This document shows positions 10,973 through 21,639 of a stretch of DNA of 64,000 bases, one piece after another. This DNA comes from Bubalus kerabau. Lineage: Eukaryota; Chordata; Mammalia; Artiodactyla; Bovidae. The stretch lies in the NCBI RefSeq assembly GCF_029407905.1, contig NC_073643.1, positions 26,192,001-26,256,000 of the forward strand, written 5' to 3'. The translations under genes were made by a program, and so were the position numbers. The notes beneath the pieces are model-generated. The model made no database searches and was not told the origin of the DNA. It was given only the letters and a program-made list of their open reading frames with translations. Each line of letters starts with the position of its first letter. Positions within the stretch are counted from its first letter, which is position 1.

Positions 10973-11828
10973 ATATATTAAGAATGTGACAAATGTTGCT
11001 GACTGATGAACTATTTTTCTGGGCTAAGTAAGTTTAAGAGTTGATTATGCAAAAGAATTTCCCTTAATAAATGCTGCTATCTATCCCCTTTTCCATTTTA
11101 AATTAGTGAGCATATAGGTTAAGTGTGTCATTTTAAGGAACCTACAGGTTAAGTGTGTCATTTTAAGCATGTCAACAACAAAGCAAATTCTGCCAAACTT
11201 CATGTGAGGAGTGAATAAAATATAATATCCATGGCTATTTTTTAATACAGTCATGACAACTATTCATTGAAGTACAACTTCAAGAAATCAATTTGTTAAG
11301 GATTTTGTGTCATTTTCATGCAAGGAGTCAAAATTTTCTTGAGAGAGCAATATATTGCAGCAACGACTTTTACTACTACTTGGTGTCTATCTCACAATAA
11401 TGCATCTTTAATGGTAAGAATTAAGAAGGCTTTGGTTTGTGATTGTACAGCCATTTATAGCATCTCAAGGGAACCATATCAACACATTTTGTTTGTTTTA
11501 AACACTTATTCCAAACATATTTATATGCCATAGTTTTATGTTTGCTTATTGAATGAACAAATATTTCTATTTGTGCCTTGAAATTTTCATATAGCACATA
11601 TACTTTCTTTGGCATTGCCAATTTAAGATATTATTTCATTAGTTGGTTTGTATCTATCATAAAAATTTGTGACTTAAATCTATTTGTTCTTTTTCTAAAC
11701 TTTCATTTTCTGTTAATTTTTCTATCTATAAAATATGCTATTATTCATCCATCTACCAGTCTAATTTATAAAAGGATAAAAAAATTTTGAGGAATATACT
11801 AAAGATTGCATGCAATTTTCCACTTTCT
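10973..11828. other. Unrecognised AT-rich sequence with a 30 bp tandem duplication
   Basis: A 22-base block starting AGGTTAAGTGTGTC occurs at 11116-11137 and again, identical, at 11146-11167, a period of 30 bases. Otherwise no known repeat or gene. Frames of 60-70 codons at 11318-11790 look like chance in AT-rich DNA. Confidence 0.45.
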
Positions 11829-12124
11829 GTAATTTAGTTTGCTGCTGCTACTAAGTCGCTTCAGTCATGTCTGACTCTGTGTGACCCCATAGACGGTAGC
11901 CCACCAGGCTCTGCTGTCCCTGGGATTTTCCAGGCAAGAACACTGGAGTGGGCTGCCATTTCCTTCTCCAATGCATGAAAGTGAAAAGTGAAAGTGAAGT
12001 CGCTCAGTCGTGTCTGACTCTTAGGGACCCTATGGACTAAGCCTACCAGGCTCCTCCATCCATGGGATTTTCCAGGCAAGAGTACTGTAGTAGGGTGCCA
12101 TTGCCTTCTCCGGTAATTTAGTTT
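11829..12124 (-). mobile_element. BOV-A2 SINE with 12 bp TSD
   Basis: Antisense BOV-A2 dimer: (GCT)n-type tail, AAGTCGCTTCAGTCATGTC, AATGCATGAAAGTG at the unit junction, ending CCATTGCCTTCTCCG. Body 11841-12112. Exact 12 bp TSD GTAATTTAGTTT at 11829-11840 and 12113-12124. Confidence 0.97.
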
Positions 12125-12299
12125 AGAGGTAGGATATTTGGTAGATTGTGTATGAGGAAGTCTTTGTCTTAAACTTCTTATTTATATGCTTTACAAAGAA
12201 GCAGTGAGAATAAAAATATACTGAGTAAAATTTATTAAGCAGCAGCAGGCAAATTTTACTGCTGAAATGAATGGAAAAGAACAGATTAAATTGAAAAAA
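12125..12299. other. Unrecognised spacer
   Basis: AT-rich, no recognised content. Confidence 0.35.
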
Positions 12300-12385
12300 A
12301 AATATATTCTTTTTTTTTTTTTTTTTTAATTTTATTTTATTTTTAAACTTTACATAACTGTATTAGATTTGCCAAATATATTCTT
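12300..12385 (-). mobile_element. Minimal L1 3' tail insertion with 12 bp TSD
   Basis: Only about 62 bases of L1: a poly-T run (antisense poly-A) followed by TTTAAACTTTACATAACTGT and ATTAGATTTGCC, the antisense of the ruminant L1 3' terminus. It is bounded by an exact TSD AAATATATTCTT at 12300-12311 and 12374-12385. An extreme 5' truncation. Confidence 0.9.
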
Positions 12386-12415
12386 AAAGGTAGTAAGGAA
12401 CTGAATAAATAAGGA

Positions 12416-13020
12416 GGATTAAATATTTATTAGTTTACTTGCTGTGCAAGAAATAACTATCTTAACTTTAATGGCTTAAACCAGGACCATTTTTAGTCAT
12501 AATTCTTTTGTTGGAAAGTCTGTACCCAGCATGACAAAATTCTTGGGATTTATAAGACTGGAGTCAAGGTTTTACTTGGGGATATAGTTCTTATCTGAGA
12601 CACAGAATACTTTTTCAACCTCATTGTTGTTAGTTTTTTTTTACAGTGGTTATAGAAATGAGGTCTCAGTTTTGCTGAGTTCTTGGCTGGGGACCACCTT
12701 AAGCCCTTCTGGGAACCCTTCTCTATTGACACTTTGCAACATGGGTGTTTGCCATCTTCAGGTCAAGTAGAGTGCTTATTTATGATTTCCTCTTCTGCAA
12801 CAAGCCACAAACAGCTCTGTGCTTTTAAAGGGCTCTTGTGATTAGATTTAGTCCATCTTGATCATTTCCTTTTTGCAAAGTTAATCATGCTATATAATAT
12901 AACCCTAGTACTGGTAGTAAAATTTATCATATTCAGGGACCCAAGTCTATTCAGAACAAATATCCCAGATGTGGAAAATCTTGGAGGATATCTTAATATT
13001 CTATCCACCAAAACTTTCAT
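12416..13020 (-). mobile_element. MLT1-like LTR (ERVL-MaLR), very diverged
   Basis: Reads like an antisense MaLR LTR: CTTTAATGGCTTAAACCAG, AGTCATAATTCTTTTGTTGG, then a distal part with GATGTGGAAAATCTTGGAGG and ATTCTATCCACCA (compare the antisense MLT1 end ATTCTGCCTACCACA). The order fits but divergence is high, so subfamily is not assigned and the limits are approximate. Confidence 0.5.
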
Positions 13021-13599
13021 TGAGAATAGAAATTAACATTTAAATTAATATTGAGCACAATAGGCTATTTTTTCCTATGGGTTTTTACTGATTCTGAGAT
13101 GCACTAAGGATAAGTTTTAGTCCATAAAGATGGGATCTACCATGGAAAAGAGAAACCAGTAAGACACTGCCTTGATCAATCAGAAAAAAGCTCCAAACAC
13201 AAGCCCAGTATCTCTGCAAGATATTTGTTGAATTATTCTAGTCTGGGGTTGTACAGAGAAAAGCAGATTAAAATCTACTCTTGTCTCATGGTACTTAGGA
13301 GACTACAGTTCCTGCAGAGAGCAGATATTCTTCAAAAATGAGTGTACAACTATCTTGCATGAGTCAGAGATAATGAGCTGAGCTCCAACCTATAAAGGCA
13401 AACTTTTCTTTTAGAGTTGAGGGGACAGAAACATGGCAGATTCTCAATCAAAAGCAGTGCCATACCTGAGGAACAGAGACAAACTAGTGATGGACTAAGC
13501 CTTATAAACTGCAACCTAGCTCTGATCCAACTGTCTTCACCTCTCTTAATTGATTAAGGGAGGAAAGGATAAATATTAGCTGATGTATGGTAACATCTG
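13021..13599. other. Unrecognised sequence
   Basis: No gene or repeat confidently recognised. Confidence 0.35.
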
Positions 13600-14860
13600 A
13601 AGCTTCTGTGATTCATTTATGCATAGCATGTGGCATAAAATTTCAAAAACTTCTATACATAAAAAGAATGAGGTAAATGTGACTGATAATCAAGGAATAA
13701 CACCAGCCATGGAAATATACTCACAATTGAAACTGAAATTGGAGTTAGAAGGCAAGAGATTGACAATAATTTTGATTAATATGGGAGATAAAAGAATAGA
13801 AAGATGGAAAAAATAGAAGTATGAGGAATCAAAAACTGTAATCCATAAAAATAATCAAAATATAATTCTAGAAGTTAAAAAATTAACATCTGAAAATAAG
13901 AGCTTGTTAATTTTACTTGAAACAAGAAAAATAAATTAGAACTCAGACATGTCAGTAGAAATTATCAAAATTATAATACATGGAAAAAAAAAGAAACAAA
14001 AGAAACAAAAGAGATGGAAAGAAGACAAAAAAATGTATGGCATGTATAACTGGAGTCCAGATGTAAAGGAAGGAGTCTAGAGCAAAAGGGATATTTACAG
14101 AGATAATATCTAGAATTTTTCAAAGCTGGTAACATATAACAAGCCAGACCGTGGTTCTAAGAAACTGACTGAATGAGAAGCAGGATAAATATTAGAAAAC
14201 TGCACATAACAATAAAGAAGATGAAAATAAAAAGTTAAAAGCTGACAGAAGAAGAATGAAGCACTACCTTCAAAATTCCAAAAATAAGATTGACAGCTGA
14301 TTTTTCAGAAGAGATTCTGGGAGGCAGAAGACAATGTAATGGTATATTTATAATTTTGAAAAAAAATATGAAAAGCCAATGAAAAATTCTAAAAAAATTA
14401 ACCATCAAAATGAATATGGAATAAATAAGACAAAAATTGAGAAATTCTGTCACTAGCTAATTGTCAAACTAATGCAGCTAGCAAAGTTAATTAAAAAATG
14501 AGAATAAAAACCAGTTAATTAACATGATTAACCAACTTGATATGTACTATCTCCATCATGATTCAGTATAACACAGAACATCTTATTTTATCTTCATGGA
14601 ATTAAATTAAAAATTAATAACAGAAACATTAACTAGAAAATCCCCAATGTTTGTAAATTAAACTGCATAATTTTGAATTACCTGTAGATTACAGAATATG
14701 TCACAATAGAATCTAAAAAATATTTTGAGCTAAATTATATATAACATATAACATACATAATATGTAACTTTAAAATTGAGTGAGGCAGCAAAATCATTGT
14801 TTAAAGGGAAATTTATAGCTCTAAATAATATTATACCATTGATATATGATACTATAGACA
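13600..14860 (+). mobile_element. Old L1/HAL1-type LINE relics
   Basis: A-rich plus-strand sequence. 14090-14460 resembles an L1/HAL1 ORF1-proximal part (ATATCTAGAATTTTTC, AAGATTGACAGCTGATTTTT, GGAGGCAGAAGACAATG, AAAATTGAGAAATTCTGTCA). 14590-14830 resembles an ORF2 endonuclease/RT junction part (CATGGAATTAAATTAAAAAT, GGGAAATTTATAGCTCTAAA). Multiple indels; no open coding frame. 13600-14090 is assigned only by continuity. Confidence 0.65.
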
Positions 14861-14906
14861 TGAATAATATTCTATATGGAAATATTTTATCTTATTTCAT
14901 ATTTTT

Positions 14907-15727
14907 CAGTTCAGTTCAGTTCAGTTGCTCAGTCGTGTCCAACCCTTTGAGACCCCGTGGACTGCAGCATGCCAGGCATCCCTATCCATCACCAACTCCT
15001 GGAGCTTACTCAAACTCATGTCCATTGAGTTAGTGATGCCATCCAACCATCTCATCCTCTGTCATCCCCTTTTCCTTCCACCTTCAATCCTTCCAAGCAT
15101 CAGGGTCTCTTCAAATGAGTCAGTTCTTCACATCAGGTGACCAAAGTATATCTTTTCTCCTTTGTCTTTTGTCTCTTCTTTTCACAGCTATTTGTAAGGC
15201 CTTCTCAGACAACCATTTTGCCTTTTTGCATTTCTTTTTCATGGGGATGGTCTTGATCACCGCCTCCTGTACAATGTCACGAACCTCTGTCCATAGTTTT
15301 GAAGGCACTCTGTCTATCAGATCTAATCCTTTTAATCTATTTGTCACTTCTACTGAATAATCATAAGGGATTTGAATTACATGATATGTTAACAGTCTAG
15401 TGGTTTCCCCTACTTTATTCAGTTTAAGTCTGAATTTAGCAAGAAGGAGTTCATGATCTGAGCCAGTTAGCTCCCGGTCTTGTTTTTGCTGACTGTATAG
15501 AGCTTCTGCATCTTTGACTGCAAAGAATACAATTAATCTGATTTCAGTATTGACCATCTGGTGATGTCCATGTGTAGAGTCTCCTCTTTTGTTGTTGGAA
15601 GAGGGTGTTTGCTATGACCAGTGCATTCTCTTGGCAAAACTCTGTTAGCCTTTGCCCTGCTTCATTCATTCTGTACTCCCAGAACAAATTTTACTCCAAG
15701 TATTTCTTGACTTTCTACTTTTTCATT
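14907..15727 (-). mobile_element. BovB copy C with large internal deletion
   Basis: Minus strand. The 3' end (four TTCAG-type units at 14908-14926) runs to about 15148 in the C-terminal coding part, then jumps directly to the linker between endonuclease and RT (about 15149) and continues to the endonuclease region near 15727. Compared with copy A, about 1.6 kb including the whole RT palm is missing. A 145-codon frame (15120-15557) crosses the junction. Junction sequence CCAAAGTATATC has TAT shared by both sides. Confidence 0.92.
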
Positions 15728-18565
15728 CATTTTTTATATTGAAATAATATGAAATTATTATATAAACATATATTTATAAGCATATATCTATATACACATG
15801 TATAATACATATAAACATGTATTAAATAAACATTTATTTCTCTCTATTTACATATTTTTCATCAACCCAACAGATAATTTTCATTAGCATTGTGAAATGC
15901 CACTCTATTATAAAATAATTCTGTATATTTATGTATGATCATTTTCAACCTAATTAGATTTGATAACATTATCGATTTCATAGTTTAATCAAGAAAAGTT
16001 TTCATCATTCCTGCTGGTTTATTTAATTTTAGTGTGAAAGCAATCATTTATATCTTAAGAATGAAAGTTTGGAAGTGATACAAAAGCATTGAACAAAAAG
16101 TCAACAGATATTAAGCCAATAACCAATTGATGCATAATCCAAATGGAATTTTGCCATTTGTATTTTAAAGAACACATTTGCAAAAAATAAGCACCTAAGT
16201 TTTCCTCTAAATAATATTAAAAATAACAAGATCATATAATGTGAGGTGGTGTCTTGGTACTATCAAATAAAATATAGCAACTTTACTTAGCAATGTTTTT
16301 CCTTAAGGCTACTACACTCTAGAATATGTAATTTTATAAAACTCTATTAAGATCTGTAGAATACTTAGCAAGAAAATGAAAATACTCTTAACTATAGACA
16401 GAAGACTAAATGTTAACTACAAGATTAAATTAGTATCAAATATTTAAAATAAGCTGTGAAATTTTGCAGTCTTAAACAATGGCCATTTTCTAAATGACCT
16501 CAATATGGTCCTCCATTATCTGGCACAATGGAATCTGAAACCAAATCAAGCAAAGAAAACGTTGCTTTGTACTATTAAGCAAGTAAGATTTGGAAGGTAA
16601 GATGAAAAGACAAATGATTCATTGGAAAGAGTCAGAAGTTGTTTCTTTGCAGAATCATTTGTGTGAACCTGGGCAAGTCATAAGATTTTATTTATATGGA
16701 AAAACTCTTCACTCATATAGATAGAGATAATACAAATGTTATATTTCTCTTCATTTAGAATTTTCACACTGAATATATTAATATCTTATTAAAACAAACA
16801 ATAGACTTGCCACTGAACCTTAAAATACTAGGAAAATTTTTGCTCTATTGAGCCTAATACTGGTAAAGATCTTTATCTTTTACAAAATTTCTGTTTATAA
16901 TTTCTCTCTAGATAATTCTAACTAGCTAGGAAATTAGGAAGGCATGAGATAATGAACAATTTATATGTATTTATGAGCAACATGATCCGACCTACATGAT
17001 AACCAGACCACATCTATGGTTGAGAACAGCATTTTATAATGGAGTTTTGCTATTTCACATAGAATTTAATTTGGTCAAAATAAAAATTAAATGTATATTC
17101 ATATCATATAGCTTCATTTGTATTCAAACCAACTTTTCCAGATCACAAATATCAGCAGGGATAAATATGTAAGCATAGTTCCAGAAGTAATGGAGTTATG
17201 GCTTGCTGTTTGACACTGCTGGAAATGCTATCAGAAGTACAGGCTGCAGGCAAGGAGAAAGAAAGCTTTTTCACACGGGGAGAATAATGGTAATTGGGCA
17301 AGGAGGCTCTCATTATTTCCCACAGACACTGTGTTCTGGCGTTTCACTCAAGTGAACAATAACCTGCTTACACTCTTTATGGTGTCTGAATCTCTTGACC
17401 CACTTATTAGAGGGCTAGAATCAAGAAAGTGTTCCTAAAGCCCAAGAGGGATAGGGGCTGTTCCTCTTACAGCTATACCATTCATACCATAAGTGGCTGG
17501 TTTCCTACTCTTAGTTAATTATTTATTGATTGATTAACCTATCAATTCAAGACCTTACACCAGCCTTTGGGTCTGATATACTCTGGATTTCACCCTCACT
17601 GGGCAATTTCTGATTCTGCAACAATTTCCTTCATAAAGCACATGTGTAATATTTACAAAATCGCAAATGGCCATTGTGTTCATTTTCAGAACAGTGTCAT
17701 TGAGGAAGCAATAGGAAAGACCATGACTTAAACCTGGTGGGAATTGGGTTAGAACCCCAAGGAATGCAGCACAGTTACCAAAGGAAAATAAAGCAGGCTT
17801 CTAATGTGTAAGAATGTGTGAGGAAGGCAGGAGACACAGAAACTAGTAAACACAGAAAATGTTGAAGCTGAGCCAAGAGAGACAGTCACCAATCTAATTA
17901 AACTACACTCTCATTCAGAACCCCCACAACAGAATCTTTAAATCAATGTGCAGGATCCATTTTTCTGATCCGGCTGCATTTCATTTTCAAATATTGAGGC
18001 CATTATTGCAATCTGCAAATTTCAGATCCTGCTTCTACTAATCAGGTGTTTGCTATTCTTCAGTGTACTATCATGTGCAGATGGCACAAGCCCTGTAACA
18101 GAGAGTTAAATCAGAGATAAAAGCACTGCAACAAGAAAGGGCCAAAGGAAGAAAATCATTAAAAGCATCACTTAAAAAAAAATTCCCTCATGTCCCCGAT
18201 TTAGGCGTTTTCTTTGCTATAATCCCCAGCTGTTATGATCTTCTCCTACTCTATTGTCATTTGTTAAAATTCTTTCTCATTTTTTGTGGCCCAGCAACAA
18301 TCATCTCTTTCAAAAGCCCAACAAGATACCACAAGCACAATCTGATAGTTATATCTACTGATTATGTGGGGCTATTTGTAGCCCTCTTGCAAAGCTTGTC
18401 TTCTGCCTTGATTCAGATATACTTCCCCATTTCCTTACCTAATTTTACAACTCCATGAGTTCTGAAATTATGTCTTATATATTGGTACCATCTTACCCTA
18501 CCTCTACTCAAGAGAGTTTCGGGCTTTTTGTGTAGGATGTTCATGGCAAATATCTCCTAATGAGC
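15728..18565. other. Longest block without a recognised repeat
   Basis: About 2.8 kb of AT-rich sequence in which I recognise no interspersed repeat, RNA gene or exon. The part 17130-18200 has a more balanced composition. It could include old regulatory or conserved non-coding DNA, but nothing in the sequence alone shows that. Frames are short. Confidence 0.4.
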
Positions 18566-18803
18566 GCCTATTATCTACGCACTCTGGTTGTATGTGTGCA
18601 CATGTGCTCAGTCACTTAGCTGTGTCTGACTCTTTGCGACCATATGTGTATCCTGCCAGGCTTCTCCATCCATGGGATTTTCCAGGCAAGACTACTGGAG
18701 AGGGTTGTCATTTTGTTCCACAGGGGATGTTCCTAACCCAAGGATCAAACCCATATCTCCTGCAGGTATACCACTGAGCCACCTCGGAAGGCCTTGCCTA
18801 TTA
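18566..18803 (-). mobile_element. Bov-tA SINE with 8 bp TSD
   Basis: Antisense Bov-tA: CTCAGTCACTTAGCTGTGTC, TTTCCAGGCAAGACTACTGG, head complement CTGAGCCACCTCGGAAGGCC. GCCTATTA is present at 18566-18573 and 18796-18803; the TSD is short, so moderately certain. Confidence 0.88.
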
Positions 18804-18844
18804 AAATCAAGAAGAAGGATTAAAAGATTAAAGTACATTCTTTG

Positions 18845-18980
18845 GGGACTTTCCTGGTGTTCCAGTGGCTAAGACTTTGTGTTCCCAATACAGAGACCCT
18901 GGGTTCAATCCCTGGTCAGGGAACTAGATCCTACATGTCACAACTAAGACCTGGCACAACCAAATAAATAAATTAATTCA
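18845..18980 (+). mobile_element. CHR-type SINE (short form)
   Basis: GGGACTTTCCTGGTGTTCCA at the start, GGGTTCAATCCCTGGTCAG holding the B-box-like element, GGAACTAGATCCTACATG and an AAATAAATAAATT tail. No TSD resolved. Confidence 0.9.
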
Positions 18981-19060
18981 AATGAACACTTTAAAAAATA
19001 AAGCCTTCTTTCCTTACAATGAATGTTTTCTTCCATATGTTTATGGAACATGGAGAACTT

Positions 19061-19361
19061 TCTCAGCAAAACTGCTGCTGCTACTGCTAAGTCGCTTCAG
19101 TCGTGTCCGACTCTGTGCGACCCCATAGACGGCAGCCCACCAGGCTCCCCCATCCCTGGGATTCTCCAGGCAAGAACACTGGAGTGGGTTGCCATTTCCT
19201 TCTCCAATGCATGAAAGTGAAAAGGGAAAGTGAAGTTGCTCAGTCGCATCTGACTCTTAGCGACCCCATGGACTGTAGCCTACCAGGCTCCTCCATCCAT
19301 AGGATTTTCCAGGCAAGAGTACTGAAGTGGGGGTGCCATTGCCTTCTCTCTCAGCAAAACT
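19061..19361 (-). mobile_element. BOV-A2 SINE with 13 bp TSD
   Basis: Antisense dimer with a (GCT)n-type tail complement, CTAAGTCGCTTCAGTCGTGT and the junction AATGCATGAAAGTG. Body 19074-19348. Exact TSD TCTCAGCAAAACT at 19061-19073 and 19349-19361. Confidence 0.97.
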
Positions 19362-20445
19362 AGCCCCTGCATGAATATTTTTCTCCTCTGTTGAAATCAA
19401 AAGGAAAACCAAATTAGTGCTACTGTCAACTCTTTTCCTATTCTATCCTCATTGGTCTAATTGAATACATTTTATGGAATTCAAAGGCACACGAGTTGGC
19501 TTTTTCTTTCTCAGTTTAAATAGCTAGGTAATTCAAAATATGAAAGGTCCATATTTATGACTCCTCCGCCTGAAGTAGAAGAGAATTAAGGTGACTAAAA
19601 TAAATCCTTGATATACTTTTGGAGCTGACTTCTTCATGAAAGGCCTTACCAGCTATGCCATAAAGATTGCAGTTGCCAAAATATAATCAAGCAAATAGAT
19701 AGGACAGAATTCCATCCAATAAAAGCAAAGTCTCACATATTTTATTGCACAATGTATTTATCTATGATTTATCACTTACCATTTTTCATTCAGAGAAAGT
19801 TGCATATATTCCAAGAGGTTATAAACCTTGATTTTTTTTTTTTTTTGGTGCATAGTTCAATCAGCATTAATTTACTACAGAAAACATCACTTGTGGGACA
19901 TGTAAATTTTACTTTATCTCCACTGGCATGATAAATGATTTATCAAGTACAGTGTAAAAGGGAGAAAAAGCACTCTAGCTATATGCAATTGTTTGGGTAT
20001 TAATTTTTTCCCATAAGATGACTCTGGTTTATGATAAAACCTGGGTCAGTCCACACACTTTGACACCATGCTAATTCTATGCCTGCTACACTAACTGTGA
20101 TGTAAGTAAGTGAGCTATCAACCACTGAATTTTATCTTCAATATTCTGACGGCTTTGGCTCCACCACTTGCAATTCTTCAACTCAGTAGGCCTTTATAGT
20201 CCAGGACCATTGCTGTGTAAACATCAGCTGAAAGAATCTGAGACCCACCTAATTCCTTTGCTGTGTCCAAAGTAGGAAGGGATATTTGGACTTCTGGTGA
20301 CAGTTGCTCAAGGACAGCACTATTTCATACACAGACATGATACAGATATCATTTATTGCTAAGATTCTCCGTTCTGATTTTTTTTTTATCAGAGATGCCT
20401 AGGTAGGTGACTTATCCTTGTGATTTTGGCTAATATTATCTTAAC
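19362..20445. other. Unrecognised sequence with a poly-T run
   Basis: A 16-base T run lies at about 19832-19847. I could not tie it to a retroposed element. No gene recognised. Confidence 0.4.
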
Positions 20446-20511
20446 AATGAGAGCTATCTATTGAGTGCTTATGATTGTACCAGTTTTTTAAGATTTACTA
20501 TCTCATTTTAT
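20446..20511 (-). mobile_element. MIR fragment cut by BovB copy D
   Basis: TCTATTGAGTGCTTATGATT and TACTATCTCATTTT match antisense MIR (TTGAGTGCTTACTATGTGCC and AACTCATTTAATCC). It ends exactly where the BovB begins; no MIR continuation is seen on the other side. Confidence 0.55.
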
Positions 20512-21083
20512 GGTGACTGCAGCCATGAAATTAAAAGACGCTGACTCCTTGGAAGGAAAGTTATGACCAACCTAGATAGCATATCCAAAAGCAGAGACAT
20601 TACTTTGCCAACAAAGGTTCGTCTAATCAAGGCTATGGTTTTTCCTGTGGTCATGTATGGATGTGAGAGTTGGACTGTGAAGAAGGCTGAGCACTGAAGA
20701 ATTGATGCTTTTGAACTGTGGTGTTGGAGAAGACTCTTGAGAGTCCTTTGGACTGCAAGGAGATCCAACCAGTCCATTCTGAAGGAGATCAGTCCTGGGA
20801 TTTCTTTGGAAGGAATGATGCTGAAGCTGAAACTCCAGTACTTTGGCCACCTCATGCGAAGAGTTGACTCATTGGAAAAGACCCTGATGCTGGGAGGGAT
20901 TGGGGGCAGGAGGAGAAGGGGACGACAGAGGATGAGATGGCTGGATGGCATCACTGACTAGATGGACGTGAGTCTGGGTGAACTCCGGGAGTTGGTGATG
21001 GACAGGGAGGCCTGGCGTGCTGCGATTCATGGGGTCACAAAGAGTCGGACACGACTGAGCAACTGAACTGAACTGAACTGAAA
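20512..21083 (+). mobile_element. BovB copy D, 3' end only
   Basis: 5'-truncated BovB starting ATGGTGACTGCAGCCATG and running through the C-terminal coding part (FPVVMYGCESWTVKKAE; LMLGGIGGRRRRGRQRMRWL) to the (CTGAA)n tail. It is close to the young copies, with a stop after KKAEH. No TSD could be defined. Its start nearly coincides with that of copy I. Confidence 0.95.
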
Positions 21084-21194
21084 AGCCTTACATGTTAAAA
21101 ATGCTTCATACTGGCTCTTGAGAGTTGATTCCACTCATGTCTTCCCAAGTCTTCATTCGCTGATGTTAGAGCAGTCACTTGAAATTGGCCATGG
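21084..21194. other. Spacer, unrecognised
   Basis: About 110 bases with nothing recognised. Confidence 0.35.
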
Positions 21195-21639
21195 TGAAAG
21201 TGTGATGGTCTTTCCTGTTGGCTCAGATGGTAAAGAATCTCCCTGCAATACAGTAGATTCGGTCTCAATCCCTATGTTGGGCAAATCCCTTGGAGAAGGG
21301 AATGGCTACCCATTATAGGGTTCTTGCCTGGAGAATTCCATGAACAAAGGAGCCTGGCAGTTTACAGTCCATGGGGTTGCAAAGAGTCAACATGACTGAG
21401 CGACTAACACTTAAGGGTTCCCCAGTAGCTCAGTGGTAAAGAACCCACCTGCAATGCAGGAGATGCAGGTTCTATCCCTGGGTGGGGAAGATCCTTCTGA
21501 GGGCATGGCAACTCACTCTCATATTCTTGCCTGGAGAATCTCATGGACAGAGGAGCCTGGAGGTCTACAGTCCATGGGGTTTCAGAGTCAGATATGACTG
21601 AAGCAACTGAGCATTCATGAGTATGTATGAAAGTGTGAT
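21195..21639 (+). mobile_element. Tandem pair of Bov-tA SINEs inside one 12 bp TSD
   Basis: Unit 1 (about 21207-21412) starts GGTCTTTCCTGTTGGCTCAG and ends GACTGAGCGACTAACACTT; unit 2 (about 21413-21627) starts AAGGGTTCCCCAGTAGCTCA and ends GACTGAAGCAACTGAGCATT. Both are plus strand. TGAAAGTGTGAT flanks the pair at 21195-21206 and 21628-21639. No inner TSD was seen between the units, so they may have integrated as a dimer. Confidence 0.9.

Noticed and set aside
13619..13816. A 65-codon Lys-rich frame as a small protein
   Set aside because: A-rich sense-strand old L1-like sequence gives Lys-rich frames; there is no other support.
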